Source: an uncultured Spartobacteria bacterium (GTDB lineage Bacteria; Verrucomicrobiota; Verrucomicrobiia; Chthoniobacterales; Chthoniobacteraceae). Taken from it: a stretch of 64,000 nucleotides of DNA. Where the stretch lies: NCBI GenBank assembly GCA_903882875.1, contig CAIRYQ010000072.1:1-64000 (forward strand). Reading direction: 5' to 3'. The position numbers and the translations under genes were made by a program. This document shows positions 18,501 through 26,374 of this stretch, piece after piece (within the stretch, counting starts at the first letter, position 1; the number at the start of each line of letters is the position of its first letter). The notes under the pieces are model-generated. The model was not told where the DNA came from, searched no databases, and saw nothing but the letters and a program-made list of their open reading frames with translations.

Positions 18501-19037
18501 CCGCGCATCGGTGATTTTTCGCAACGCGATGTGCACGTCGAACTGCGCACCGCGCTCGAGCCGTGGCACGTCCTCGGCGAGGAAGGCGCTGCCGGCGGCG
18601 CGGTGCGCTACGTGGACAGCTCGATCGAGCGCCTGCAGGTGAAGGCGCGCGGACTCGTCGGCGATCGGTTCGCGCTCACGGTGAATGGCAAGCGCGTGCC
18701 GCTGCATCCCACCGGCGTGAATGGCGAGGGCGTCGCGGGCGTGCGTTATCGAGCGTGGCAGCCGCCAAATTGCCTCCAGCCGACGATCGGCGTCCACGCA
18801 CCGCTCGTGTTCGATCTCTACGACTCGTGGAACAAGCGCAGCCTCGGCGGTTGCAGCTATCACGTTGCACATCCAGGCGGTCGCAGTTACGACACGTTCC
18901 CAGTGAACAGCTACGAAGCCGAGAGCCGCAGGCTCGCCCGCTTTTTTGCGCTTGGCGCGACGCAGGGCAGCTTCGTGCCGCCAAAGGCGCAGCCGTCGGG
19001 CGACTTCCCGTTCACGCTCGACCTGCGCCATGCCTGA
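15519..19037 (+). CDS. Transglutaminase-like protein with DUF2126 C-terminal region
   Basis: 1172 residues. About 1-100: bacterial transglutaminase N-terminal beta domain (HHRTHYTYDRPVAHAPHVVRLRP). About 170-300: transglutaminase core with catalytic Cys in LSGSCRDTGWLLVQLLRHFG, His in DLHAWCEVYLPG and Asp in WIGFDPTSGL. From about 370 to the end: DUF2126, with VRLTMGGEPTFISIDD, WYPGESLPRW, DGRHTGTGGGNHILIGA and SNTHRAEFSIDKLYTPES-like sequence. This long form occurs with ATP-grasp and alpha-E genes in many bacteria. The transglutaminase part probably works as a peptidase or acyltransferase on the product of the ligase. No signal peptide is visible, so it is likely cytoplasmic. The next gene starts 8 bp before this one stops. 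Confidence 0.92.
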   Translation: MAIHVALHHRTHYTYDRPVAHAPHVVRLRPAPHCRTKILSYSQKITGGEHFINWQQDPFANWNARLVFPDKMKEFCVDVELVAEMSVLNPFDFFIEEAASNFPFAYDAVTKKDLTPFLEPCPLTPKLASYFTTLKRDILGHPEALTHVPAPTGLHRTDVHTEGGHIAVEGTASQTQRTAQKVPVKELRTIDFMVAINQRLQHDIKYLIRLEPGVQTPETTLSNLSGSCRDTGWLLVQLLRHFGLAARFVSGYLIQLKPDLKSLDGPSGTEVDFTDLHAWCEVYLPGAGWIGFDPTSGLLAGEGHIPLSCTPEPSTAAPVTGAVDECESKLLHEMKVTRIYESPRVTKPYTEEQWAEIERLGHAIDADLVKHDVRLTMGGEPTFISIDDPDGPEWNFSATSPKKRVLSDTLLKRLRKKFAPASLVHYGQGKWYPGESLPRWAFGCYWRKDGLPIWQKDELIAQEGANYKHTRDHSAQFITALSERIGADPKWILPGFEDPFYHVWKERKLPTNVDPHAADLKKEEERVRLAKILEQGLDSVVGHVLPIQRGWKGHAPVWVSGPWFLRAERLYLAPGDSPMGLRLPLDSLPWVKESDYPYINELDPTAERPPLPSPQEFRQRYLRADTPERRKAAALRRGKLTKEEAEKEALHADPTRVPQPGESAAWIVRTALCVEPREGKLHVFMPPVATLEDYLELVAAIEDTAAQLNTPVAIEGYTPPRDPRLNVLKVTPDPGVIEVNLHPSKSWDELVNRTTVLYEEARQTRLGTEKFMVDGRHTGTGGGNHILIGAETPVDSPVLRRPDLLRSLIAYWQNHPSLSWLFSGLFVGPTSQAPRVDEARNDSLYELEVAFRELDRQLEIHDGKSVPPWLADRLFRNLLIDSSGNTHRAEFSIDKLYTPESASGRLGLVEMRAFEMPPHARMSLAQHLLLRGLVAKFWREPYTNDLVRWGTDIHDRWMLPHFCETDFADVIHDLRDAGFPFEAEWFAPHFEFRFPRIGDFSQRDVHVELRTALEPWHVLGEEGAAGGAVRYVDSSIERLQVKARGLVGDRFALTVNGKRVPLHPTGVNGEGVAGVRYRAWQPPNCLQPTIGVHAPLVFDLYDSWNKRSLGGCSYHVAHPGGRSYDTFPVNSYEAESRRLARFFALGATQGSFVPPKAQPSGDFPFTLDLRHA

Positions 19038-21570
19038 GAGCACGCAGTCGAAAGACCCGCGCGCGCGTGCCGCAGAGCCGCGCAAGGGCGACATGTTTGC
19101 CGGCTACTCGCACATCGCGGGCGTATTCGACGAAATGCGCGCGCCCGATGGCGAAATCCGTCCGCACTTTGAGACGCTGCTCGGCGAACTCGACGCGCTC
19201 GGCCACGAGGAAATCGCGCGGCGTCGCGATGCGTGCGAGCAGATCATCCACGAGCAGGGCATCACCTACACCGTGTATGGCGACGCGAGCGGCGCGGAGA
19301 AACCGTGGCGGCTCGATCCGATCCCGCTCGTCATCTCGCAGGAGGAATGGCGCGGCGTGGAAACCGCGCTCATCCAGCGCGCGACGCTGATCAACCGCAT
19401 CCTCGCCGACTGCTATGGCAAACAGGATCTTATCCGCACCGCATGGCTGCCGCCCGCGCTTGTCTTCGGACAGCCGGATTTTTTGCGGCCCGTCCACGGG
19501 CTCGTGCCGCCGGATGAAACGTTCCTTCATTTCTACGCCGCCGATCTCGCGCGCTCGCCGGACGGGCGGTGGTGGGTCGTGTCGGATCGCACGCAGATTC
19601 CCACGGGCGCGGGCTACGCGCTTGCGAACCGGCTCGTCTCGTCGCGCATTTTTCCCGAGGCGTTCCGGAGCTGCCGCGTGCAGCGGCTCGCGGGATTTTA
19701 CCGCGAGATGCGTGACTCGCTCGCCGCGCTCGCCACGCGGCGCACGGACAATCCGCGCGTGGTCGTGCTCACGCCGGGCGCCTACAACGAGACGTATTTC
19801 GAGCAGACCTACATTGCGCGCTATCTCGGCTACACGCTCGTCGAGGGACAGGATCTCACGGTGCGCGACGACCGCGTCTTTTTGAAAACCATCGGCGGCC
19901 TCGAGCCCGTGGACGTGATCGTGCGGCGCGTGGACGACGACTTCTGCGACCCGCTCGAACTGCGCAACGACTCGATGCTCGGCGTGCCGGGACTCATCGA
20001 GGCGATGCGCGCGGGCAATGTCGCCGTCGCAAACGCGCTCGGCAGCGGCCTCCTGCAGAGCCCCGCGTTCAAATCATTTTTGCCCGGCCTGTGCCGCCAT
20101 GTGCTCGGCGAGCCGCTGCTCATGCCGTCCGTCGCGACGTGGTGGTGCGGGCAGAAGGCGGCGGAAAATTATGTGCTCGCGCATCTCGACGAGCTGACGG
20201 TGAAGCCCGCGTTCCGCTCGCATCGGAATATCGGATCGGAAATGCTCTCCAACGACGAACTGCGCGCGCGCATCCGCTTCCAGCCGCACCTGTGGGTCGC
20301 GCAGGAGAAGGTTGAGCTTTCCACCGCGCCTTCATGGGATCGCAGCGGCCTCGTCGCGAAGCGCACGGTCGTGCGCGTGTATCTCGTCGCGACGCCGGAC
20401 GGCTACAGGGTGATGCCCGGCGGCCTCGCACGCACCGCGGGAAGCGGCGACGCGCGGCTCGTTTCCATGCAGCACGGCGGCGCGAGCAAGGACACTTGGG
20501 TGCTCAGCGACCGGCCCGTGGAGGAAGTGACGCTGCTGCAGGGCGGCGGGCGCAACGTCGAGCTGCGGCGCACGGGCAACAATCTGCCGTCGCGACTCGC
20601 GGACAATTTCTGCTGGCTCGGCCGCTACGCCGAGCGGCTCGATGCGACCGCGCGCCTACTGCGCAGCACGCTCGTGCGCTTCAATCCCGAGCGCAGCGGC
20701 GGGAGCATGCCGCATGTGATGCCGTTCCTGCAGGCGCTCGAGCGTCATGGACAGATCAAGCTGGCGCAGACGGATCACGCGCGGAACGCCGAGGCGCTGG
20801 AGGCGGAATTGCTCGCGATGATTTTCGATCCCGCGCGCGCGGAAAGCCTGCGGCAGATTTCCGAGCGCGTGCAGCGCATCGCGATGGCCGTGCGCGACCG
20901 CACATCGAATGACGTGTGGCGTGTGCTCAGCCAGTTCGAGGAATGCCTCGCGCTGCCCGGCACAGGACGACCGATGCTCGCTGCGGACGCGATCCCCGTG
21001 TTGAACAAGCTGCTGCTGCTCATCGCATCCTTCTACGGACTCGCGCGGGAAAACATGACGCGCGCGCAGGGCTGGCGGTTCATAGACATCGGCCAGCGCA
21101 TCGAGCGTTCGCTGTATCTCTGCTCGCTGCTCGACTGCGCGCTGCGCTCGCCCGAGGCGGACGATCCGAGCGTGCTCGAAGCCGTGCTCGAATACGCCGA
21201 CAGCACGCTCACCTACCGCTCGCGCTACACGCTCGTGCCAAACATCGCCGCCGTGTATGACCTCGTGCTGCTCGACGGTACGAACCCGCGTTCGCTGCTC
21301 TTTCAACTGCTCCAGCTCGAAAAGCACTTCGACCGCCTGCCGCAGGAAAGCCGCACCGCACTGCCGAGCCCCGGCCAGCGCGTGCTCATCGGTACTGTCG
21401 CACGGGTGCGCCTGCTCGATCCTCGCGAGCTTTTCGCGCGCAAGGGATCGTGGCACGAGGGCGAGACGGGCCGCGTCATTCGAGAAGTCGAGTCGAGCCT
21501 GCCGCGGCTTTCGGACGCCATCGCGGTGAATTATTTTGCGCACTCCGCCATCTCGCGTGCGGGTAACTGA
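19030..21570 (+). CDS. Fusion: circularly permuted ATP-grasp plus alpha-E domain
   Basis: 846 residues from the ATG at 19030, which overlaps the end of the upstream gene by 8 bp; a longer frame from 18946 lies inside that gene and is rejected. About 20-510: circularly permuted ATP-grasp (VFDEMRAPDGEIRPHF, HEQGITYTVYGDASGAE, VVLTPGAYNETYFEQTYIA, VRRVDDDFCDPLELRNDSML, HGGASKDTWVL). About 540-846: alpha-E (NLPSRLADNFCWLGRYAERLDATARLLRS, then WRFIDIGQRIERSLYL). It thus carries in one chain the two domains that are separate proteins at 12992-15473. The two versions are clearly diverged. It likely works with the transglutaminase encoded 8 bp downstream. Confidence 0.93.
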   Translation: MPESTQSKDPRARAAEPRKGDMFAGYSHIAGVFDEMRAPDGEIRPHFETLLGELDALGHEEIARRRDACEQIIHEQGITYTVYGDASGAEKPWRLDPIPLVISQEEWRGVETALIQRATLINRILADCYGKQDLIRTAWLPPALVFGQPDFLRPVHGLVPPDETFLHFYAADLARSPDGRWWVVSDRTQIPTGAGYALANRLVSSRIFPEAFRSCRVQRLAGFYREMRDSLAALATRRTDNPRVVVLTPGAYNETYFEQTYIARYLGYTLVEGQDLTVRDDRVFLKTIGGLEPVDVIVRRVDDDFCDPLELRNDSMLGVPGLIEAMRAGNVAVANALGSGLLQSPAFKSFLPGLCRHVLGEPLLMPSVATWWCGQKAAENYVLAHLDELTVKPAFRSHRNIGSEMLSNDELRARIRFQPHLWVAQEKVELSTAPSWDRSGLVAKRTVVRVYLVATPDGYRVMPGGLARTAGSGDARLVSMQHGGASKDTWVLSDRPVEEVTLLQGGGRNVELRRTGNNLPSRLADNFCWLGRYAERLDATARLLRSTLVRFNPERSGGSMPHVMPFLQALERHGQIKLAQTDHARNAEALEAELLAMIFDPARAESLRQISERVQRIAMAVRDRTSNDVWRVLSQFEECLALPGTGRPMLAADAIPVLNKLLLLIASFYGLARENMTRAQGWRFIDIGQRIERSLYLCSLLDCALRSPEADDPSVLEAVLEYADSTLTYRSRYTLVPNIAAVYDLVLLDGTNPRSLLFQLLQLEKHFDRLPQESRTALPSPGQRVLIGTVARVRLLDPRELFARKGSWHEGETGRVIREVESSLPRLSDAIAVNYFAHSAISRAGN

Positions 21571-21578
21571 CGACGGAC

Positions 21579-22454
21579 ATGGACTACCGCATCACGCACC
21601 GCACGATTTACGACTACAGCGAGGCCGTCACCGTCTCGCACCACGCCGCGCGGCTGCTGCCGATGACCAGCGCGACGCAGCAGGTCTCGCGGTCCTCGCT
21701 CACCGTTTCGCCGCAGCCGGCGATTCGGAAGGAGAGCCGCGACTATTTTGGAAACGCCGTGTGCTCGTTTGCGATTCAGGAAATCCACCGGCACTTCGAG
21801 GTCATCGCGCGCAGCAACGTCACGGTGAATGTCACGACGACTCCCGTGCTCACGCTCTCGCCCGAGTGGGAAAAGGTCGTCGCCAGTTTCCGCGATCCCG
21901 TGTCGCCGGCGGATGTCGCGCCGTATGAATTCTGCATGGAGTCGCCGCACGTCCGCCTGCTGCCGGAATACGCGGACTATGCGCGCAAAAGTTTTCCGGC
22001 GGGCACGCCCGTGCTCGTCGGCACGCGCGACATCATGCGCCGCATCCATGCGGACTTCCGCTACGACAGCGTCGCCACCACGGTCGCCACGCCCATCGAG
22101 GAAGTGTGGGCGCACCGCGGCGGCGTGTGCCAGGACTTCGCGCACGTCGCCATCGCGTGTCTGCGTTCGTTCGGACTGCCCGCGCGCTACGTGAGCGGCT
22201 ACCTGCGCACGCATCCCGCGCCGGGAAAGCCGCGGCTCGTCGGCGCCGACGCATCGCACGCGTGGTTCTCCGTGTATTGCCCGGTGAACGGCTGGGTGGA
22301 CTTTGATCCGACGAACGCGATCATCCCGTCCGACGAACACATCACCGTCGCCATCGGCCGCGACTTCAGCGACGTGAGCCCGCTGAGCGGAATCCTCACC
22401 GGCGGCGGCGAGCACGAGGTGCGCGTGTCCGTGGATGTCGAGCCGATCGGGTGA
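21579..22454 (+). CDS. Transglutaminase family protein, short form
   Basis: 291 residues. The N-terminal beta domain (MDYRITHRTIYDYSEAVTVS) is followed by a transglutaminase/protease core: catalytic Cys in GGVCQDFAHVAIACLRSFGLPARYVSGYL, His in ASHAWFSVY and Asp in GWVDFDPTNAIIPSDEHI. Short members of this family usually accompany ATP-grasp/alpha-E pairs and are thought to act as peptidases or amidases on the ligated product. No signal peptide. It is the last gene of the plus-strand operon, 8 bp after the fusion gene, and ends at a hairpin facing a convergent gene. Confidence 0.9.
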   Translation: MDYRITHRTIYDYSEAVTVSHHAARLLPMTSATQQVSRSSLTVSPQPAIRKESRDYFGNAVCSFAIQEIHRHFEVIARSNVTVNVTTTPVLTLSPEWEKVVASFRDPVSPADVAPYEFCMESPHVRLLPEYADYARKSFPAGTPVLVGTRDIMRRIHADFRYDSVATTVATPIEEVWAHRGGVCQDFAHVAIACLRSFGLPARYVSGYLRTHPAPGKPRLVGADASHAWFSVYCPVNGWVDFDPTNAIIPSDEHITVAIGRDFSDVSPLSGILTGGGEHEVRVSVDVEPIG

Positions 22455-22492
22455 AATGTTTTTCGTGATCCGGTTTTGTGAAACCATTTCAC
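22451..22492. terminator. Hairpin between convergent genes
   Basis: GTGAAATG (22451-22458) pairs with CATTTCAC (22485-22492). A second small stem, GGTTT/AAACC, lies inside, and T-runs are present in the loop region. It separates the transglutaminase operon from the convergent lactonase gene and could end transcripts from both sides. Confidence 0.45.
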
Positions 22493-22500
22493 GCGTTTGC

Positions 22501-23775
22501 TCACTCGGAGGGTGAATGCAAATCGAGGAAGACGATGATCGAGGGATTGCCGACCGGTGTGAAATGCCCGGTGAACGAGAGGCCGCCGGTCTTTCGATCC
22601 ACGCGGAAGGCCGCGATGGTGTCGCCGCGCTGATTGCACGAGTAGAGGAAGTTTCCGCCGGGCTCGACGTTGAAGCTGCGCGGGTAGTCGCCGCGGGTCC
22701 ATTCCTCGGTGACGAAGGTGAGCGTGCCATTTTCGCCGATGGAAAAAATCGCGATGCTGTCGTGCAGCCGGTTGCCTGCGTAGAGGAACCGGCCGTCGGC
22801 TGAGACCATGATCTCGGAGGTGAAATTGCTGCCCGCAAATCCCGGCGGCAGGCTGGAGATCGTCTGCCGTGAGGTGAGCCGGCCCTTCGCGGAGTCGTAG
22901 TCGAAGAGCGTGATGGTCGAGCCTTCCTCCTGGATCGAGTAGAACCAGCGCCCGTTCGGATGGAATGCAAAATGCCGCGGGCCGTCGCCGGGCGGCAGCA
23001 CAATCGCGGGCGGATCGTTGGGCGTGAGCACGCCCGCGCGATCGTCGAACTTCCAGATGAAAATCTGATCCAGCCCGAGGTCCGCGTGCAGCACGAAGCG
23101 GCCCGACGGATCGGCCTCGATCATGTGTGCGTGCGGCTGGTCGTGCCCGCTGAATGCGAAGCTCCCCGGAGGCGCGTTCGTCGCCTTCTTCGGGCCGATC
23201 GTTCCGGCGTCCTTCTTGATGTCGCTTGCCGCGCCGAGGCTGCCATCCGGCAGAATCGGCAGCACCGCGACGGAGCCGCCGAAATAATTTGCGACGAGCA
23301 CGAAGCGCCCAGACGGATGGATGCTCAGGTGCGCCGGCCCCGCACCGCCGGAGGCGACGGTGTTGAGCAGCTTGAGCGAGCCGTCCTTGCGATCGATTTC
23401 GAAGGCGCTCACCGAGCCGGGGTCCACCTCGCCCATGCGGTCGGTTTCATTCGCGGAATACATGCGCGTGCCGGCGGCATTCACCGCGAGGGCGCTCGGG
23501 CTCGTACCCATCTCATGCACGCCGCATGGCGTCAGCGCGCCGGTCGTGCGATCCACTTGGAACATGTGGATTCCTCGGCCATTTCCCGGCGGCAAGTCCA
23601 CCTGCGTGGGACGCACGTTTTTCAGCGGTGAAGTGTAGGTGCCGACGTATGCGATGAGCGGCGCGGCGTGCGCGGCGGCGTGCGTCTTTGAAAATGAGGC
23701 AAGCATCGTCCCGCCGCCGAGCAGTGCGGTGGAGGATTGCAGGAAGGAGCGGCGTGAGATTTTCGGAGGGATCAT
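22501..23775 (-). CDS. Lactonase family beta-propeller protein, Tat-exported
   Basis: 424 residues. A twin-arginine signal S-R-R-S-F-L (7-12) and hydrophobic stretch precede an Ala-rich cleavage region (about 35). The mature part is a seven-bladed propeller of the 6-phosphogluconolactonase (Pgl)/lactonase family, with blade motifs LIAYVGTYTS, HPSGRFVLVANYFGGSVAV, HPNGRWFYSIQEEGSTITLF and SADGRFLYAGNRLHDSIAIF. Export makes a role in the pentose phosphate pathway unlikely. A periplasmic lactonase or ligand-binding role is more plausible, but the substrate is unknown. The ATG at 23775 puts the Tat motif at the right distance from the start. Confidence 0.85.
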   Translation of the reverse strand: MIPPKISRRSFLQSSTALLGGGTMLASFSKTHAAAHAAPLIAYVGTYTSPLKNVRPTQVDLPPGNGRGIHMFQVDRTTGALTPCGVHEMGTSPSALAVNAAGTRMYSANETDRMGEVDPGSVSAFEIDRKDGSLKLLNTVASGGAGPAHLSIHPSGRFVLVANYFGGSVAVLPILPDGSLGAASDIKKDAGTIGPKKATNAPPGSFAFSGHDQPHAHMIEADPSGRFVLHADLGLDQIFIWKFDDRAGVLTPNDPPAIVLPPGDGPRHFAFHPNGRWFYSIQEEGSTITLFDYDSAKGRLTSRQTISSLPPGFAGSNFTSEIMVSADGRFLYAGNRLHDSIAIFSIGENGTLTFVTEEWTRGDYPRSFNVEPGGNFLYSCNQRGDTIAAFRVDRKTGGLSFTGHFTPVGNPSIIVFLDLHSPSE

Positions 23776-23860
23776 GATTTGGGGTGTGTTGAAATGTGGG
23801 AGCAAGGATCAGAAAAATCCGCGCTCGGCGTGAAGCAGCGCGGTCTGATTTTTCTGTCCG

Positions 23861-24988
23861 CTATTTTCCCAGTGCCTCGCGCAGCACTGGCTCGAATGCG
23901 GCGGCCTGGCGCATGAAGCCGAGGTCGTTCGGGTGCGAGCCGTCGGTCGCGCCCTCGGCGTCGTCGCCGAGCATTCCGTCGCCGGGGATGTAGTAGAGCT
24001 TGCCGATGCCGTCCTTCTTCAGCGCCTCGAAACTCTCGCGCAGCGCCGCGTGGTTGTCGGTGTGAAATTGCTGCCGTTTCGGCGTGATCCACGAGTTGGT
24101 GTTGCGCCGATCCTCGACGAGCACGATGGGCGTTTCGGGCCGCGCGGCGCGCAGCATTTTCACGAGCGGCGTGCATTTTTGCCGGACATCAGCGGGGCCC
24201 ATGTTCGGCAGGCAATCAATCACGAATGCCGCGGCATCAATCTTCGCGAGCAGTTCGCCGACTGAGGCATCCATTTTCCCATTGCCGGAAAATCCGAGAT
24301 TCACCACAGGCGTTTCAAGGTGTCGCCCGAGGATTGCGGTGTGGACCATGCCGGGTCGCGATGCGCATGCACCGTGCGTGATGGACGTGCCGTAAAAAAC
24401 GATGGGCTTTGTGCGCGGCGCGAGGTCCTCGAACTTCGCGCCCTTCGGCACGCCGATTTCGAGCGACTCGATTCCGTTGTAGAGCGGCAGGTATGCTGCG
24501 TACTCGCGGAAGCCCGGCGCGATGTCCGCCTGGATTACTGCGTTCACTTCCTTTGCGGCAGGCTTCGTCACATTCACCCATCGCCACTTGCCCTGCTCGT
24601 CGCGCGCATACAGGTCCACGCCGCTCACGCCGGTCGCGGGCATGTGCGGCATCGCGAGCCGATCGGTGCGCAGGACATAGTGCGCGGAGATCGAGGTCGC
24701 GTCGGTCTTGAAGCGCACCATCATCCCGGCGCTGTCGCGGCTGAGTCCCCACACGGGCGCGGGGACTTTGCCATCCGCAACGCTCGGGAAACGATCGAAC
24801 CACCGCTGGCGTTCCATCTCCGGCCACGCGCGGCCTTCGACGCCCCACTTCGTCACGTCGTGCCAGTCGAGCGCGGCGGGTTTTGCCGCGGGCTGCGCGG
24901 GCTTTGGTCCGGCGGGTACGTTCGTCTGTGCGGCGAGATCGCCGAATGTGAGTGTGAGTGCGAGGAGGGCAATGTGCGGGGTCTTCAT
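23861..24988 (-). CDS. SGNH/GDSL hydrolase, secreted
   Basis: 375 residues with signal peptide (about 1-20). The N-terminal jelly-roll-like part (about 40-185) carries the SGNH-hydrolase-associated domain. The catalytic part has the Ser block IVFYGTSITHGACASRPG, Gly/Asn blocks VVNLGFSGNGKMD and IDCLPNMGP, and the Asp-His block GATDGSHPNDLGF. Such two-domain proteins are carbohydrate esterases, often acetyl-xylan or acetyl-glycan esterases. The target here is not determinable. It is 85 bp upstream of the lactonase gene on the same strand, so the two exported proteins may be cotranscribed. Confidence 0.87.
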   Translation of the reverse strand: MKTPHIALLALTLTFGDLAAQTNVPAGPKPAQPAAKPAALDWHDVTKWGVEGRAWPEMERQRWFDRFPSVADGKVPAPVWGLSRDSAGMMVRFKTDATSISAHYVLRTDRLAMPHMPATGVSGVDLYARDEQGKWRWVNVTKPAAKEVNAVIQADIAPGFREYAAYLPLYNGIESLEIGVPKGAKFEDLAPRTKPIVFYGTSITHGACASRPGMVHTAILGRHLETPVVNLGFSGNGKMDASVGELLAKIDAAAFVIDCLPNMGPADVRQKCTPLVKMLRAARPETPIVLVEDRRNTNSWITPKRQQFHTDNHAALRESFEALKKDGIGKLYYIPGDGMLGDDAEGATDGSHPNDLGFMRQAAAFEPVLREALGK

Positions 24989-25177
24989 GGGGTTCGAAGG
25001 AATTTGGAGTGCCGGCTATTTCGCAGCCGGATGCAGGAATGTGTCAAACCACTGGAATGTCTCCGGCCACATAATCGGAGTGAGCAAGTGTCCAAATCCG
25101 TCTCGCCTCGGTGCAAATGCGGGATGTGGCAGTGGCTTCAATTTCAGAAAAATGCGTGGGGCCGTCATCGCGCGGCT

Positions 25178-26083
25178 TCAGTTTTCACGCTGAATCTTCG
25201 GCGCGATTTGCAGGCACTGAAGATCGCCGTCGTGGAGCCAGCCGTTGTCGTTGCGCAGGATCACGCGCAGGGTTTTCGGCGGTTTCCCGCCGGCGTAAGT
25301 TTCGGCTTTTGTAAGTGCGATCGTGAGGCTGCCGTCGTCGTGAAGCTGGATGGACTGCGGCTTGTCCGTGTCGAACCAGCCGTCCTCTGTGAAAGCGATG
25401 ATCTGATCCGCTTCACGCTGGCTTTTCGCGCTGCGGGCTTTGGCTGATGCAGGTTTGATCGTCAACGTGATGGTCCGATCCTTTTCAACGGCGGAGGCGC
25501 TCCACTCGTCGCCGGGCCGTTCTGCGCGGGCGCGTTCCCCGTCGAGCAGCTTGTGCCATTTTGGAATGAGCGCGGATTCTTCTGCCACTGGCAGCGTAAG
25601 GCTGAGTTCTTTCCACCCTGGATGGCAGGAAGTCCCGCAGCACATCCACGATGCAGTCGCCGCGAGCGTGACAGTCTCGCCGGGCTTCAATCTTGCAGGC
25701 GGCGTGATTTCGGCGCGCAGCATCACGTCACGGTCAAATCCTTGCGCCGCGATCTTGAACATGTGCGTGCGCTCGGGTGCCGGGTAAATGAGGTCGCCCG
25801 CCTTCCATGCGGGCGGCAGTTTCCACTTCAACTGTGTGGGCACGCCGACGATGCCCGGAAAACGCCAGTAGGTGTGCCAGCCGCGATCATGGACGAGCCA
25901 AAGGCCGACGGTGAAAGGCTTCCCGGGCACGATGGCCGACTGCTCGGAGACCAGTTCGATCTTCAGCCCGGACTCGGCGAATGCAGGACGCACGAGCGAG
26001 ATGCACGCGAGCAGGATTGCGAGAAGCTTGGTGGACCTGGCACGGAAGGTGGGATGCGATGCGAAGGAGACGGCGGGCATCAT
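25178..26083 (-). CDS. DsbD N-terminal-domain-like periplasmic protein
   Basis: 301 residues with a signal sequence (KLLAILLACISLVRPAFA). The mature protein resembles the periplasmic domain of thiol-disulfide interchange protein DsbD (DsbD_N / DsbC-interacting): GLWLVHDRGWHTYWRFPGIVG, WKAGDLIYPAPERTHMF and the Cys-rich segment ASWMCCGTSCHPGWKELSL, with Cys pairs in the redox position. Unlike DsbD it has no membrane-spanning or thioredoxin parts, so any electron-transfer partner is elsewhere. The double ATG at 26083/26080 is chosen as start because the signal peptide follows; the longer open frame upstream is intergenic in character. Confidence 0.75.
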   Translation of the reverse strand: MMPAVSFASHPTFRARSTKLLAILLACISLVRPAFAESGLKIELVSEQSAIVPGKPFTVGLWLVHDRGWHTYWRFPGIVGVPTQLKWKLPPAWKAGDLIYPAPERTHMFKIAAQGFDRDVMLRAEITPPARLKPGETVTLAATASWMCCGTSCHPGWKELSLTLPVAEESALIPKWHKLLDGERARAERPGDEWSASAVEKDRTITLTIKPASAKARSAKSQREADQIIAFTEDGWFDTDKPQSIQLHDDGSLTIALTKAETYAGGKPPKTLRVILRNDNGWLHDGDLQCLQIAPKIQREN

Positions 26084-26190
26084 TTGGTGGGTTTCAGCAT
26101 GTGAACACGACGCGGCGGGTTTGCTTGGATAAAAGAAAGCCCGGACTTCTCGAATCGGAAAATGATTCACCACGGAAGCTGTGGTCGAAC

Positions 26191-26265
26191 GCGTCGCTCC
26201 GCGCGCATTTCGGCGTGGACGGCAATGATTGCTTGCAGCCGAGAGGAGCGCGCACGGAGCGACGC
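26191..26265. repeat. Imperfect inverted repeat in the 291-bp gap between two minus-strand genes
   Basis: GCGTCGCTCCGCGCGC (26191-26206) and its complement with a 2-base insertion (26248-26265) form long GC-rich arms 41 bases apart. No gene is supported between 26084 and 26374. The element resembles dispersed REP-like repeats rather than a simple terminator, since no T-run follows on either strand. Confidence 0.6.
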
Positions 26266-26374
26266 GCTCCACCGTCGCTGCCACGCCTCGACTTGCGTTG
26301 TTCGTGAGCTTTCCATCCGTGCCATCCGTGGTTACTGCTCCGTGTCACGACGGAAAGTGTGGCTTTGGTCTCGT

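Noticed and set aside
16542-19094. Minus-strand open frame of 850 codons
   Set aside because: Entirely opposite the transglutaminase-DUF2126 gene and rich in Arg/His/Glu; no motif or signal.
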